Part shown: positions 27,536-38,360 of the stretch, piece after piece | How positions within the stretch are numbered: position 1 is the stretch's first letter | Layout: each line of letters begins with the position of its first letter | Assembly: GCF_000142805.1 (NCBI RefSeq) | Contig: NC_013077.1 | Span: forward strand, 558,001-622,000 | DNA from: Lachancea thermotolerans CBS 6340 | Taxonomy: Eukaryota; Ascomycota; Saccharomycetes; Saccharomycetales; Saccharomycetaceae | Length of the DNA: 64,000 nucleotides | Direction: 5' to 3' | Notes under the pieces: generated by a model | Seen by the model: only the letters and a program-made list of their open reading frames with translations | Told to the model about the DNA's origin: nothing | Databases searched by the model: none | Made by a program: the position numbers and the translations under genes

Positions 27536-28978
27536 ATGGGTAAATCTCAACCATTTGTGCTCCTGAAGCCTTCAAACTTGGTATTGAAGTCATCAGGGAT
27601 GCACCATGCAGGGTCTGTGGCGAGTACTATGGCAACTCGAGAATCAAGTTCGCCAATGCTCCGGGTGAACCTCAGAAAGTTCCCTGGCTTCATAGGGCAC
27701 TGCAGTAGCAGGATAAACCGCCTAACTAACGAAGACAGCTACTCAATCAATATGCTTAAGATGCCAACAGTTGGCAGCGAGATGAACTGCCTCTGGAATA
27801 AAGGAATAAAGGATAAGGAAGTGCACTGGGCGACGAAGTTACCACTGAACAAATCGATTTTAAACCTGTCTGTGTTTGATGGGCATGGCGGGGACCAAAT
27901 TTCGAAGCTTCTTGCTAGCGAACTCCACAACGAACTTGCGGCTACTTTTCCTTCCCGCGAGGCATTCTTTGAACTACTAAAACAGTATAATGATGTGATA
28001 GGTGGCAAATACTGGGGCAAGATTTACGACCGAAAGGAGCAGTATTTCAAAAAGTTCATTGCAACTTGCAACACTAAGCAGGAACAAGTCCTGTTTGATG
28101 ATAAATCAGGATCTCGGATGATTTTCGACCAGTGGGGCAACATTATAGACAAAACAAGCCTTTTGACTGAGAACGAGCGATTGAGAATTTTCCTGTCCTA
28201 CATGCGGTTTGATTTGAAACGGTGCTGCGCGCCTGCAAGTACAGAAGGAGCTCAACGAGACGAGAACGTTATCACAGGCGGTTCAACAGCTTCTAGTATC
28301 TTCTTGACACCTTACGACGAACCGAATTCAATAGGAGACACCTTTTTCATAAACTCAGAAGGTCTTCTTAAGCTTGTTGTCACACAAGTTGGTGACACTA
28401 AAATTGTACTGTGTGACAAAAATGGAATTGCGCACAGTTTGACAAAAATGCACCACCCCTCTTCATCGCGTGAATCAAGGCGACTGAGGACCAGCTTTCA
28501 AACTGATTCATTTGGTGAGACAAGATTCTTGAATAATTTTGCCAATACTAGATCGTTTGGAGACTTTGTGGGTAAACAAGAAGGTCTTTCGTGCGAGCCT
28601 GATATTTACTCCTACTTAATTGGCAACACGCAGTATTTGCCTCATTCCGAGAGAAGCAAACTACAGTTTGGTGGCGATGAGTGTTTCGTGTGTCTGATTA
28701 CGGACGGGGTTTCTGACCTTATGAGCGACCAAGAGCTTGTTGACCTTATTACTTCCACCGTGAATATGCGTGGCCTGAAGGTTGCTTCACCTCAATATGT
28801 GAGTGAGGAAGTAATAAGATTTATAGCAGCAATTGGCGGGAAACATTCCGATAATGCGACGTGCCTTGTGTTAAGGCTGCCCAATTGGGGAAACTGGCCC
28901 ACCGTCGATCGCACAGGTGCGATACGCGAAGAAAAGCTTATGAGCGGGTCTTCAGGAAGTGAAAGATCCAATGTGTAA
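27536..28978 (+). CDS. PTC6: Ptc6, mitochondrial PP2C-type protein phosphatase
   Basis: Encodes 480 residues. The PP2C metal-binding signature FDGHGGDQIS is at about residues 114-123. The later acidic motifs are LITDGVSDLMSDQELVDLI and GGKHSDNATCLVLRL, with TRSFGDFVGK between them. The N-terminal 50 residues are basic and Ser-rich, consistent with import into mitochondria. In S. cerevisiae, Ptc6 (YCR079W, about 442 residues) acts on the pyruvate dehydrogenase complex and affects mitophagy. It lies next to PAT1 there; here ARC35 and MRPS12 from chromosome XIV sit between, as expected for an unduplicated genome. Confidence 0.9.
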   Translation: MGKSQPFVLLKPSNLVLKSSGMHHAGSVASTMATRESSSPMLRVNLRKFPGFIGHCSSRINRLTNEDSYSINMLKMPTVGSEMNCLWNKGIKDKEVHWATKLPLNKSILNLSVFDGHGGDQISKLLASELHNELAATFPSREAFFELLKQYNDVIGGKYWGKIYDRKEQYFKKFIATCNTKQEQVLFDDKSGSRMIFDQWGNIIDKTSLLTENERLRIFLSYMRFDLKRCCAPASTEGAQRDENVITGGSTASSIFLTPYDEPNSIGDTFFINSEGLLKLVVTQVGDTKIVLCDKNGIAHSLTKMHHPSSSRESRRLRTSFQTDSFGETRFLNNFANTRSFGDFVGKQEGLSCEPDIYSYLIGNTQYLPHSERSKLQFGGDECFVCLITDGVSDLMSDQELVDLITSTVNMRGLKVASPQYVSEEVIRFIAAIGGKHSDNATCLVLRLPNWGNWPTVDRTGAIREEKLMSGSSGSERSNV

Positions 28979-29249
28979 TTATACACAGTTCCAAACGATA
29001 CAGAGGCACGCCTCAAGAATAAAAGCATGATAAAAACTGGATTTTTGGCCTTTACATCTTACGACTTATGACGATCTCTAACATTAAATTGAGTTTCTAT
29101 TTACAAGCTGAGAGTTCTTTGCTTACTCTCATGCAGAAAGCCAGGAATAGCTTTGTGCCCTTACACTAGGGAATCAGCCAAGCGGTGTCATCTCTTTACC
29201 CCAGCTTATTAGTCTTTCTAGCATATTGACTGAATGCTGTGTAACTGAA

Positions 29250-29525
29250 TCACTTGTTCTTTGTATGAGTGTAGCTGAACCTCTTCCTGGTTGGAGCGAA
29301 TTCACCAAGCTTGCTGCCAACCATGTCCTCCGATACCTCAAAGGCAACGTATTCTTTGCCATTGTGCACCTGGAACTTCAATCCCACAAACTGAGGTAGG
29401 ATCGTCGCTGATCTTGCGTTGGTTCTTATTGGCGCGCCCTTGGCGAGCGCTTCTTTCACAGGGAGCGGAACAATATTAGGTCCTTTCCATACCGACCTCG
29501 ACAGTAGAGAGAGTGTGAATTGCAT
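29250..29525 (-). CDS. RSM19: Mitochondrial small-subunit ribosomal protein uS19m
   Basis: Encodes 91 residues, the same length as S. cerevisiae Rsm19 (YNR037C). It has the S19 pattern: [14 protein letters not shown] near the N-terminus, [20 protein letters not shown], then [20 protein letters not shown] with a basic tail. It sits in the head of the mitochondrial small subunit. It is convergent with PTC6 (about 270 bp apart) and divergent from DBP6, the S. cerevisiae arrangement with its chromosome XIV neighbour. Confidence 0.95.
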   Translation of the reverse strand: MQFTLSLLSRSVWKGPNIVPLPVKEALAKGAPIRTNARSATILPQFVGLKFQVHNGKEYVAFEVSEDMVGSKLGEFAPTRKRFSYTHTKNK

Positions 29526-29647
29526 GGTATTAACGAGAAAGCGCTTGTAACTTTCTAACTACTACCAGTGCGCCCTTTCGCTTCCGTGCAGTGTTGAAGT
29601 TGGTTTTCGAAAAACTTTTTTCAATGCTTAAAGATTAGTCTAGGTCT

Positions 29648-29658
29648 GCGATGAGCTG
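29648..29658 (+). promoter_or_regulatory. PAC element upstream of DBP6
   Basis: GCGATGAGCTG lies 34-44 bp before the DBP6 ATG. A run GAAAAACTTTTTTCA about 40 bp further upstream resembles an RRPE. This pairing is characteristic of ribosome-biogenesis promoters. Confidence 0.65.
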
Positions 29659-29691
29659 GGCACTTTAAAGAAAGATCAATAAGCCGGAACA

Positions 29692-31578
29692 ATGTTCGCT
29701 GCTAGGTTTGACCCCACTGCAGTGCAGTCTGTTGCAGTAGATCAGGAGGAAAAGGTTCGCGCATCGAAACCAGTTGTTCCTCAGAAGAGACGAGCTGAGA
29801 GCGAAGAGGACAGTGAAGAAGATGAGGACGAAGAGAAGGATGAGGTTGATGAGAATGAGAACGTGAGGGAGAATCATATACCAGAGGAAAACCCTTCAGA
29901 TGAGGAAGACCACAAGAGTGACGTTGAGATGGACTTGGCCACCAATGATGAAGTAACAAGCAGTAAATACTCAGGCGTGTACTCGAGATTTCAGAAAACT
30001 CTCCAGATACAAGATAAACTGGCGCCCTATGATCTAGTCAACACTGAGGATGAAAACGATAACTCGGATACCGAGCAGCATGAGCTAGTGCCAATTCCTC
30101 AGCCTGAAATTGTCAGAAACACTCATCTCACCACTGAAGTTGTAAATTTGAAAGGCAAGTCAGCCGCTTGGCTCCACACTGCAAGGGTACAATACGACAG
30201 TTCAATGGTTAAGCCATTCTCCGCCTACAAGGATATTTTGAATGACAAGCTCATTTCCAATGTGACTTCAAAGTTTTCGGAGAATGCTTTCCCAGTTCAA
30301 ACTGTGATTTTGGACACAGTTGTGCCAAAGATGAACTTTGCGCAAAGCGTGAACAAGAAAAGCTTTCCGCGCCGGGTTGGTGACATTTTGGTCAACGCTT
30401 CAACGGGTTCGGGTAAAACTTTGGCATACTCCATTCCAGTAGTACAGTGCCTATCGAAGCGCACAGTGAATAGACTGCGGTGTCTGATAGTTGTGCCCAC
30501 AAAAATTTTAATACATCAAGTTTTTGAAACATTGGTGAAGCTATCGCAAGGCACTAGCCTTATCACAGGTATTTCCAAACTTGAAAATTCTCTCAGGGAA
30601 GAGCATCGCAAGTTCCAAGCCCAGGAGCCAGATATTTTAGTCATTACTCCTGGCCGTCTGGTAGATCATCTTCAGCTTAACACTTTCAGCTTGAAGAACT
30701 TAAAGTTCTTAATCCTGGATGAAGCCGACCGCCTTTTGAATCAGTCTTTTCAAAATTGGTGCTCTGTAATAATGGAGAGACTCAAAACCGATAAAGAAGA
30801 AATGCACCCCGTGAGCGTCATTAAAATGGTTTTCAGTGCCACTTTAACAACTAACACAGAGAAGCTTCATGGTCTGCAACTGAACAGGCCATCCTTGTTC
30901 ATGATGGACTCTGTCAAGCTCTACCATCTACCAAAGCAACTACAAGAATTCAACATCAAGATACCGACCGCTAAAAGTTTTGCTAAGCCGCTTTTCGCCC
31001 TCCAATTGATAGCCGCGCTGTCCCCCACAGATCCCAGAATACTTGTTTTTGTGAGAAGCAACGAAGCATCCATTAGACTTGCAACCCTGCTGGAGATCTT
31101 GGTTAACAACAAAGTCCTACCGATCGAGTTCCGCACTCAAATAGCATCCATAAATTCCAACAACACCAAAGGGCTCAACAGCAAACTCATAAAACAGTTT
31201 GCTTCCTCAAGTCCAGAAAAAGTGACAAAAATATTGGTCGCTACAGATCTTATGTCCCGTGGTATTGACATCAATAATGTTTCTCATGTTATCAATTATG
31301 ATCTGCCCATTTCTTCACAACAGTATGTTCACAGGTGTGGAAGAACTGCTAGAGCACAAGCCAGTGGTGAAGCCTTCAACTTGTTGGTTGGAAAGGGTGA
31401 ACAAACCTTTTGGTCGGATAACATAGATAGCGATCTGAGCAGAGATCTGGATGGTTGTCGCCCTAAGCCCTACGAAGAAGAACAGGCACTTGAGAACATT
31501 TTAGAAATTACGAAAGACGCCGAAGAGAATTACAAGGATTCTTTGGAACAGCTAAAAAATAATGTAACTAGTAAATAA
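29692..31578 (+). CDS. DBP6: Dbp6, DEAD-box RNA helicase for early 60S ribosome assembly
   Basis: Encodes 628 residues (S. cerevisiae 629). A very acidic N-terminus (about 35-90) precedes the helicase core: motif I ASTGSGKT, motif Ib TPGR, motif II ILDEADRLL, motif III SAT, and in the second RecA domain VATDLMSRGID and motif VI HRCGRTARA. The family member Dbp6 works with Dbp9, Npa1, Npa2, Rsa3 and Nop8 on the earliest pre-60S particles in the nucleolus. It is divergent from RSM19 and upstream of SRB8 on the same strand. Its promoter carries a PAC site. Confidence 0.95.
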   Translation: MFAARFDPTAVQSVAVDQEEKVRASKPVVPQKRRAESEEDSEEDEDEEKDEVDENENVRENHIPEENPSDEEDHKSDVEMDLATNDEVTSSKYSGVYSRFQKTLQIQDKLAPYDLVNTEDENDNSDTEQHELVPIPQPEIVRNTHLTTEVVNLKGKSAAWLHTARVQYDSSMVKPFSAYKDILNDKLISNVTSKFSENAFPVQTVILDTVVPKMNFAQSVNKKSFPRRVGDILVNASTGSGKTLAYSIPVVQCLSKRTVNRLRCLIVVPTKILIHQVFETLVKLSQGTSLITGISKLENSLREEHRKFQAQEPDILVITPGRLVDHLQLNTFSLKNLKFLILDEADRLLNQSFQNWCSVIMERLKTDKEEMHPVSVIKMVFSATLTTNTEKLHGLQLNRPSLFMMDSVKLYHLPKQLQEFNIKIPTAKSFAKPLFALQLIAALSPTDPRILVFVRSNEASIRLATLLEILVNNKVLPIEFRTQIASINSNNTKGLNSKLIKQFASSSPEKVTKILVATDLMSRGIDINNVSHVINYDLPISSQQYVHRCGRTARAQASGEAFNLLVGKGEQTFWSDNIDSDLSRDLDGCRPKPYEEEQALENILEITKDAEENYKDSLEQLKNNVTSK

Positions 31579-31773
31579 ACGGTTAACCTGGATCTCAATA
31601 GACGTCACTCTTGACTTATCTGCCGAATATTTTTTTTTATGATGCTCATTTGAAAAAATCATTTGTTAAATTACTAGCGAAAGGATTGTTTATATCAAAT
31701 TAAGTACAAACTGAAATATCAATCTCTTTGAGGCAACACAAAGACTAGCTAATGTTTCCAAGGAATTCACAAG

Positions 31774-34700
31774 ATGCCGAGTAAATATCTTCTCACGCCC
31801 CCGGAAGGCTTGCACTCTCTAACATCTGGAAACACCAAAAAAATTTATCCAGACTTTGATCCATGGTCTCACACTCCATTAGATGATAAAATCTTCCTCA
31901 ATTTTGTATCAAAGGGGTACTACAACAGTGCTAAAGTCAACTTTGAAAGCATATCATCGAGGTCCTCACTTCAAGAATCTTTGCCGGCTGTTTCGGGGCT
32001 CCTTGCAGATCAGCTATCAGATGTCGTGCGTATAAGAGAGGAGAAGATTAACAGAATTACGGCGAACTCTACAAGCTCGGCCAAGAAAAGCGGCATGCCA
32101 AGCGATCTCTCAGGCCCAGGCTTTTCGCTACCAAAGCGTGTTACTCTTACTGATCACAGAAGAGAATTGTGGCTCCAGGAAATGAGTTCGCCTCAGTCAT
32201 CTCTCTCAGAAACTTCAAAGACAATTCCACACGGATTAAAGCGCCGACAACTATTAGAGCAGTGCTACCTGAAACAAATTCCAATTCCTCGAGCAATCTG
32301 GCTCATTAAGTGTTGCTTCTCACTGGAATGGAAAACGCTGGCAAACAAACAGGGAGCAACGCAAATTGAAGACGGAATTGACAAGTTGTTGAAAGAGTGG
32401 TCTGAGACTATGGTACATCTCCTTGAGCGACTAGTGTTTGAAATGACTCAGTACTACAATGAGCCCGTGAAACTGAGCAACTGGCGGCAAAAGATAAAGT
32501 ACTACTTAAGCTTGCTTGGGAACTGTTATTCTCTGAACTTAATGGATTCCAACTTTTTTCATCATTGGCTTGTTGACTTCATAGCGAAGATCGAAAATTT
32601 TGAATATCTTCCTATGGCACTTCATATTTTAACAGTCTTTTGGGGAGGTATTTTTGAAGCTTGCAGGCATTCTGAAGATCCTCAGCAGCTATTTCTGGTA
32701 AACAAGATGACAGAGGCTCTCTTGTACAAGTACTACATGGTCACAAGCAGTCGATCTATGATTAATGACGAACAATATCTGATTAACGATGTTAAAAAGA
32801 ATAATAAAGTCAACAAGACAATTTTGGCAAAACTCAAAGGGTTGATCGAAAAGATCTTCCAAGGACAATCTATGGAAGCTTTTGTCTTTCCAAATAACAA
32901 CTGGGACATCTACAAAAAATGCCTTTACGAAATATTGCAGGTCGATAAGATTCGGGAGGACGATGGAAGTAGCTCAGAAGCTTCAAAGAAGCTTGAGTTA
33001 ATTGTTTACAGAAACGATTCGCTTAAATTCAACACCATCTTACATGACGCAGATACTGAAAGTCTTGGATCGGGCAATGAAACGCCAAATAACCTTGAAA
33101 ATATTTTTGTACCGGACACAGTGCTAAAGTTGAAAAGGATCGATTACAAGTTGACCAAGGCCTTGGATGAAAATTGTCCCGGCGACGATTGGGCAACGTT
33201 TGCAGACCAGAAGCTGCGACGGGTTGAGCAAATAATTCAAATGATGTTATGGGCAGTTCATCCTTCTCGGAGTCACCACTACGAAGCATCACAACTAGTT
33301 GCTAAGCTTCTGCTGCTCAAGCTCAATTCTCGAAATGGCAACCTTGAATATAGCTTGGAAGACAAAATCTGGGCTCTTGTATTTGTGTTCGCTAAGACCA
33401 AGTCTGAAGATCTGAAGTTTATGGTATCTTTAACAAGGCTACATCAGCTTCTCAATGTTTTCATTGGGTATGGAATCGTGAAAGTTCCTACTTACATTAG
33501 AAAATTGATTAGTTCAGGAGTGCTTTATTTGACGCATTCTTCCGACAAGCTTTTCCACTGCAACCTTTTGATTAACCTAAAAATATCCCCGCTTATGAAA
33601 ATTCAATATAACATGGTATTAAGAAATGTTCATGAGTCGAACCCTGAATTCTATGACAATTACAATTATGATAGGTTGATGGAAATGCTTGAGGGTGCGA
33701 AAGAGTCACTTTCCAGCGGAAATTACGAGTTTGTTAAAGAAGTCCCTTATAGTATTAAATTGATGGCTTCAGAGTGGTACTTGAATGTCATATGTTCTCC
33801 TATTGATGGCTCTTTAAGGACGGTGAGGAAATTGGATGTAATCGAGAAACTCAAGGTATTTTGCGTTAACCTTAAAGTTTATCATCAATTCTACAAGTGG
33901 GTGGAGTTCATTGTTTATCACCAGTTGTTAAACGACCTCGAAGCTTTGGAATGCCTTGTTGATATTCTAATGTATTATGACAAACTGTTCCCTTTGCTAA
34001 TCAATGACCACACTTTATTGATGAAAACCATACTGCATCTTCATTCTTTGAAATTAGCTCCCCAAAACACTGCTTCTCAAAACCTTCTGCTCTTCAATGA
34101 CTTTTGGCTCTTTTTCATGAAAAGGTTTCCTCTAGCCCTCGAGATAGACACGGATCTTCAGACGAAACTAATAGAAGCCTACGAGTCTGAAAAAGCTCAA
34201 ATCGAGCGTTTAGCAAAGCCCCATAGTCGAAACGACGGCACATCTCCCTTGAAAGCCGATAATGATAGCATCCAGAGTGTTAAAAAAGAATCCCAGAATT
34301 TTCCTAGCGTTTTTCAACCAAATCTGAAATGCCTGCTGACTTCCGGTGAGGAAGAAAGCCTAAGAAATGCTAGAAAAAATATGAGGGTGTTGATGATCAT
34401 AAACTTGACAGAGTACAATAAGTTCATGTCGATTTTTCTGAAAAGAAGAAGCGCTAGCGACGAAGAACTAGCTCGTCTCATTTCTCTTAAGGTGTTATCT
34501 CTTAGCCTGATCAAGAAAGTTCTTGGAGGGCCAGCGGTGGTTAACTTATTAGACACAAGGTATTGTGACTGCGGCATGGCTTTCGAACTACAAAAGAAAA
34601 CATTCACAAAACAAAACCTGCGTCTGGTAATGAATGCACTATGTGAAGATCTTCCAGGAAGTTATCAAAAACTGCTTAACGTAATTGGAGAGTTTAGTAC

Positions 34701-35877
34701 TACCAAGAACGGACAAGAGCAAATATCAAATATTGTCAACAAGGTTCAAGTTAAAGGAGGCAAAGACACTTTCTCTTTTATCACTGACTTGCTTAACCTC
34801 GGCGTCAACAATTCAGAATGGGGTAATTTCGAGCCTCTCCCAGAGTCAGCCCGTCATGATTTATTTGAAGATGACGGTGAAGTTACTGAAGAGGAGACAG
34901 ACGTTCTTGATTTATTTTCGAGACTCAACTTTACAAATCTTTGGATCTTTCAAATTTTAACCAGTCTTTATCTTCAAAGTATGAACTGCTTAAGTCCTGC
35001 CAAACCGCATTTTGCTCTTGACATTATTGAGCTTACAGGTTGTGATGTCGCTGCTTCCAAGTTGTTCGACAAAATTTCCAACGTTGAGGTTCTTGAAAAA
35101 ACACTTCAGACATTAGAGGTTGACTTCTTTCAAAGAAAGTCTATCAAGGACCCCGAGGTGTCCTACTATTATGTGATCATTGAAACTATTGTGAATATCT
35201 CCAGAAGGCTGAATAAGGTTTCCACTAGCAGCATACCAATGGGTGAAGAGTCATTCAGGTTAATGAAAGAATGCTGCCATGAATTCATATCCAAAGATCC
35301 TACAGACCTCGCTAAGCTTGAGTACAGACTAGACGCATTTTTGAAAATTTTAATTGTTCATCAGAAGTTTATTTTAAAGGAGGGATTAGAAAAGCCTCAA
35401 CCAGCTTTCGAAGGCTACAGTGAATTCTTGAGGATGTTATGTCAGCTTTTTCACAAAATAGACTTTAGCTTGAAGCTTAAGCTTTTACTATATGATGTCC
35501 TAGCCTCCATGAAATCATTCGTGATTTATTCCTCAACTGGCAGGAACCATCAGTTGTCTATAAAGAAAAACCTAAAGGTTCCCAAAGAGCTTCTTGATCT
35601 TCCTCCTTTCAAAATTTCTTCATTTATGCCTGGTGATATTCCATCCGGCGAGGCAAACAAGGTTGAACCTGGAATCAAAGACAGAAATCCTAGCGATGAG
35701 CCGAGGAAGCCAGTATTTTTTCTTTACAACAAGTCCTCAAATACCTTTGAAGAAAAATTAAGCCTTCGTCCATTTCATCTTCTTGACAACTTCCAAGAAG
35801 AGGGCCCTGAATTCAATAATACGCCCTTGAATTTGTGTTTGTTCAACGCATCTTACTATAGGAAGAACCCGACTTAA
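31774..35877 (+). CDS. SRB8: Srb8 (Med12), Mediator kinase-module subunit
   Basis: Encodes 1367 residues (S. cerevisiae 1427). The N-terminal Med12 domain starts KYLLTPPEGLHSLTSGNTKK with FDPWSHTPLDDKIFLNFVSK and YYNSAKVNFES, the part that wraps and activates the cyclin C-Cdk8 pair. The rest is a long helical protein with WTFLEM-like stretches (RQLLEQCYLKQIPIPRAIWL, then KMTEALLYKYYM). The Cdk8 module (Srb8, Srb9, Srb10, Srb11) sits reversibly on Mediator and mainly represses transcription. Tup1, encoded further right in this window, is a corepressor that works partly through this module. Order after PTC6 matches YCR081W, with RSM19 and DBP6 interleaved. Confidence 0.95.
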   Translation: MPSKYLLTPPEGLHSLTSGNTKKIYPDFDPWSHTPLDDKIFLNFVSKGYYNSAKVNFESISSRSSLQESLPAVSGLLADQLSDVVRIREEKINRITANSTSSAKKSGMPSDLSGPGFSLPKRVTLTDHRRELWLQEMSSPQSSLSETSKTIPHGLKRRQLLEQCYLKQIPIPRAIWLIKCCFSLEWKTLANKQGATQIEDGIDKLLKEWSETMVHLLERLVFEMTQYYNEPVKLSNWRQKIKYYLSLLGNCYSLNLMDSNFFHHWLVDFIAKIENFEYLPMALHILTVFWGGIFEACRHSEDPQQLFLVNKMTEALLYKYYMVTSSRSMINDEQYLINDVKKNNKVNKTILAKLKGLIEKIFQGQSMEAFVFPNNNWDIYKKCLYEILQVDKIREDDGSSSEASKKLELIVYRNDSLKFNTILHDADTESLGSGNETPNNLENIFVPDTVLKLKRIDYKLTKALDENCPGDDWATFADQKLRRVEQIIQMMLWAVHPSRSHHYEASQLVAKLLLLKLNSRNGNLEYSLEDKIWALVFVFAKTKSEDLKFMVSLTRLHQLLNVFIGYGIVKVPTYIRKLISSGVLYLTHSSDKLFHCNLLINLKISPLMKIQYNMVLRNVHESNPEFYDNYNYDRLMEMLEGAKESLSSGNYEFVKEVPYSIKLMASEWYLNVICSPIDGSLRTVRKLDVIEKLKVFCVNLKVYHQFYKWVEFIVYHQLLNDLEALECLVDILMYYDKLFPLLINDHTLLMKTILHLHSLKLAPQNTASQNLLLFNDFWLFFMKRFPLALEIDTDLQTKLIEAYESEKAQIERLAKPHSRNDGTSPLKADNDSIQSVKKESQNFPSVFQPNLKCLLTSGEEESLRNARKNMRVLMIINLTEYNKFMSIFLKRRSASDEELARLISLKVLSLSLIKKVLGGPAVVNLLDTRYCDCGMAFELQKKTFTKQNLRLVMNALCEDLPGSYQKLLNVIGEFSTTKNGQEQISNIVNKVQVKGGKDTFSFITDLLNLGVNNSEWGNFEPLPESARHDLFEDDGEVTEEETDVLDLFSRLNFTNLWIFQILTSLYLQSMNCLSPAKPHFALDIIELTGCDVAASKLFDKISNVEVLEKTLQTLEVDFFQRKSIKDPEVSYYYVIIETIVNISRRLNKVSTSSIPMGEESFRLMKECCHEFISKDPTDLAKLEYRLDAFLKILIVHQKFILKEGLEKPQPAFEGYSEFLRMLCQLFHKIDFSLKLKLLLYDVLASMKSFVIYSSTGRNHQLSIKKNLKVPKELLDLPPFKISSFMPGDIPSGEANKVEPGIKDRNPSDEPRKPVFFLYNKSSNTFEEKLSLRPFHLLDNFQEEGPEFNNTPLNLCLFNASYYRKNPT

Positions 35878-36163
35878 TAAGAACAGGTTCATACAATAGC
35901 ATTTAAACAATAATTCTTCAGTAGGATTAGAAGATCTTAAAGTTGGCTTTGGAATGGCGTTTTGCCTTCTTGCCGTGTTAGGATTTAAAGTTGTGTGGAC
36001 AGTTCCGTGGGTATCTAGTGGTACAGCTCTCAAATAACTACTTCAAACGCAAGTTGATACTCTTGCACATGTCAGTTTCCTGGCTTTCGATAATAAGCAT
36101 TTGTTGGGATGGGGTGTGACTGTAGGAAAACTACGTACCAGTCGCCAAAGTAAAAACTATATA

Positions 36164-37864
36164 TTAGAGTCTATCAATATCAATAGTAGTGTCCACCGTT
36201 TTAAGAATTTTTCTTATGCATTTGTCGATTGCGAGCCGCAGATTAAGTTCATCATCATTCGAGCCGCCAGCCATGCGCAATCTTATTAGCACAATATACT
36301 GGTCAAAATTGACTTTAACAATGACGAGATCCTCATTAGCAAGCTTGCAGTTTGCACGGAACAGGGGTAACTCCTGTACGGATTCCATAATCTTACTCTT
36401 AACGTGTGTTGAGTCGCATATCTTGGAATTGTTCTTGTTTGGTTTACTGCTGTTATTGTTTGCAACAGCGATGGGCAAAGTACTTTTAGACCTAACTAAC
36501 AGAGCCTTTGTTGGGCGATCGTCTGAAAGAGACGGATCATCATCCAGTATTAGTCCATTCAAGGATGCCGTTGAGAATCCCATAAGTAGAATTGTCGAGG
36601 TCCATTTTGCAATGGTCCAGCCATAAGACATAATGAAAATAGACAGGAGACTCGTAGCAATGTAATCAGAGGAGCTTACCACTTTCTGTATCAGTGGGTA
36701 GAGGGAAAGGTAAAGAATGTAAGTGCAGGTGATTACAGGGTTCTTTGTTTTGAATTTTGTGTGCGCGTTAGAGTGATATGTTTTGAAAAGACTCAGCAAA
36801 GAGAGCGCAAGATTCGGTAACAATGTCCAATACCAAATTTGCGTCTCACTCGCGGTATGCAGAAACGCAGAGGAGTGATGCGAGTGTGGGATTTTAGGGG
36901 CGATATCATTGTGCTGGTTGCTATCATTAGTCGATTCAACAAAAAGCACAATGGTTTCCTCCAATATGTGGAAGAAGAGATCGAGCCCCATAAAGCAAAG
37001 GGAGATGGCCAGTGCAAAACTCAGTAAAACATCCATACGATTGAGGCCAAATGGGAATGTTATCGTCCCGGTGTTCCACACCTGGAACTGGGAAAGGTTC
37101 TCCACCAAGATAATGGCAAGCGAGCCTATAACATCGTAAAGAACAAAATGTGATAATGTTATGAAGTTGTTCCAGGATTTCACATGGCCTAGACGAAACG
37201 TTACAAGGCATGCAATGATTTGGAGAGCTGCAATTGCCAGTTGCGCGTAGCCATGGGGCCACGGAATGTTGCTCTTTAGGTCTGCGAAATCCGGAATAGG
37301 CATGGCCTTGGCAATGTTCAAAGGGACCTGAACTTCGGGCTCTTGGAAAAAGTTCATGGACACAGAGGAGTGCTTGTACCTGTGACCTTTACGGAAAGAA
37401 GCCCGCGTTGCAGACCCCGCGGAAGCGGGAGGCTGGAGTGTGGAGGACGAAAAATTGAAAGGTTTGTCGAGCACCAATGAGCCCCTGCGTTTGCCCCGGT
37501 CTGGAGACGGAGACCTATTACCCCTAGCTGGAGACTTTGTGCGCGATGAAGAAGAAGGCGGGAGCTTCGGAGTGGGGACGTATTTCATGGAGTGCCTTTT
37601 GTTTTCCTGCGTTGCACTCGCCCCGAAGCTAAAGGCGGGGTTCATAATCAGGCTGTTGCTAGAATTGTTACCGTCCGCATTCGAGTAGAACGAGAGGGGC
37701 CGTTGTGGCGTTTTCGAGGGCTCGCGCTCCATTTCTTCTGCCAATCCGTCCTTCGCATGATCTTCTTCCACAATACAATTCATATGCTGCGGTGTCGAGG
37801 GGAGGCCGCCGAATGAGAAGCTCGAGCCGAAGTCTTCCTTGGTGCTTAAATTAGGCGAGCCCAT
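36164..37864 (-). CDS. ZRG17: Zrg17, cation-diffusion-facilitator subunit for ER zinc import
   Basis: Encodes 566 residues. The N-terminal 200 residues are hydrophilic and Ser/Pro/Arg-rich. Six hydrophobic helices follow, including YAQLAIAALQIIACLVTF, VLYDVIGSLAIILVENL and MDVLLSFALAISLCFMGLDL. The loop after the fourth helix carries NQHNDIAPKIPHSHHSS, and the C-terminal cytosolic domain resembles the ferredoxin-like CDF tail. In S. cerevisiae, Zrg17 (YNR039C) pairs with Msc2 to form the zinc transporter of the ER. It is convergent with SRB8. Its divergent partner here is COQ2, which differs from S. cerevisiae because of the inverted block that follows. Confidence 0.9.
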   Translation of the reverse strand: MGSPNLSTKEDFGSSFSFGGLPSTPQHMNCIVEEDHAKDGLAEEMEREPSKTPQRPLSFYSNADGNNSSNSLIMNPAFSFGASATQENKRHSMKYVPTPKLPPSSSSRTKSPARGNRSPSPDRGKRRGSLVLDKPFNFSSSTLQPPASAGSATRASFRKGHRYKHSSVSMNFFQEPEVQVPLNIAKAMPIPDFADLKSNIPWPHGYAQLAIAALQIIACLVTFRLGHVKSWNNFITLSHFVLYDVIGSLAIILVENLSQFQVWNTGTITFPFGLNRMDVLLSFALAISLCFMGLDLFFHILEETIVLFVESTNDSNQHNDIAPKIPHSHHSSAFLHTASETQIWYWTLLPNLALSLLSLFKTYHSNAHTKFKTKNPVITCTYILYLSLYPLIQKVVSSSDYIATSLLSIFIMSYGWTIAKWTSTILLMGFSTASLNGLILDDDPSLSDDRPTKALLVRSKSTLPIAVANNNSSKPNKNNSKICDSTHVKSKIMESVQELPLFRANCKLANEDLVIVKVNFDQYIVLIRLRMAGGSNDDELNLRLAIDKCIRKILKTVDTTIDIDRL

Positions 37865-38360
37865 AACGCCTTACTCTTGCACACGGTGATCTGTCTCACT
37901 GAGGTGTTCTCTCCAAGAATGATAACCCAGAGGTTACCAGTGGGTTAACCGTTAGTATCAAGCGTGTATAGTGATCGATCGAATAAGAGTCTGGTTACAC
38001 CCGCCTAAACAGGATTAGGTAGCCTGGAGACATGTCTAGTATGGTTGTCTGGCATTCTCCACCTACCATATAGTTTCCGCGGCTTCTACTGGGCTTTTCA
38101 ATGTTTTGGAAATTCATGTTCCGGCGGAAACTGAATTGAATGCCCGGGAAGCCTCCGCAGGGCGGCATAATATGCGATCGAGAGTTGTTCAAAGGTGGAA
38201 ATCTCAACAGCCTTGTACCGATACCATATTAAGAACTGTTTTGTCTTTATTCTGATTGTTTTTAATTTGAGCGGTTAGATGTAGAAGATCAAGTATCTAA
38301 GAACTTCGCGATATATTAATAACAATCAGGCCTCGAGCGACAACACGCAACATACGGACA
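37865..38360. promoter_or_regulatory. Divergent ZRG17/COQ2 intergenic region, left breakpoint of the inverted block
   Basis: A 496 bp divergent promoter region with no ORF worth calling. I looked for a clear zinc-responsive element (ACCTTNAAGGT) and did not find a full match. It is the left junction of the four-gene inversion inferred from the S. cerevisiae gene order. Confidence 0.4.
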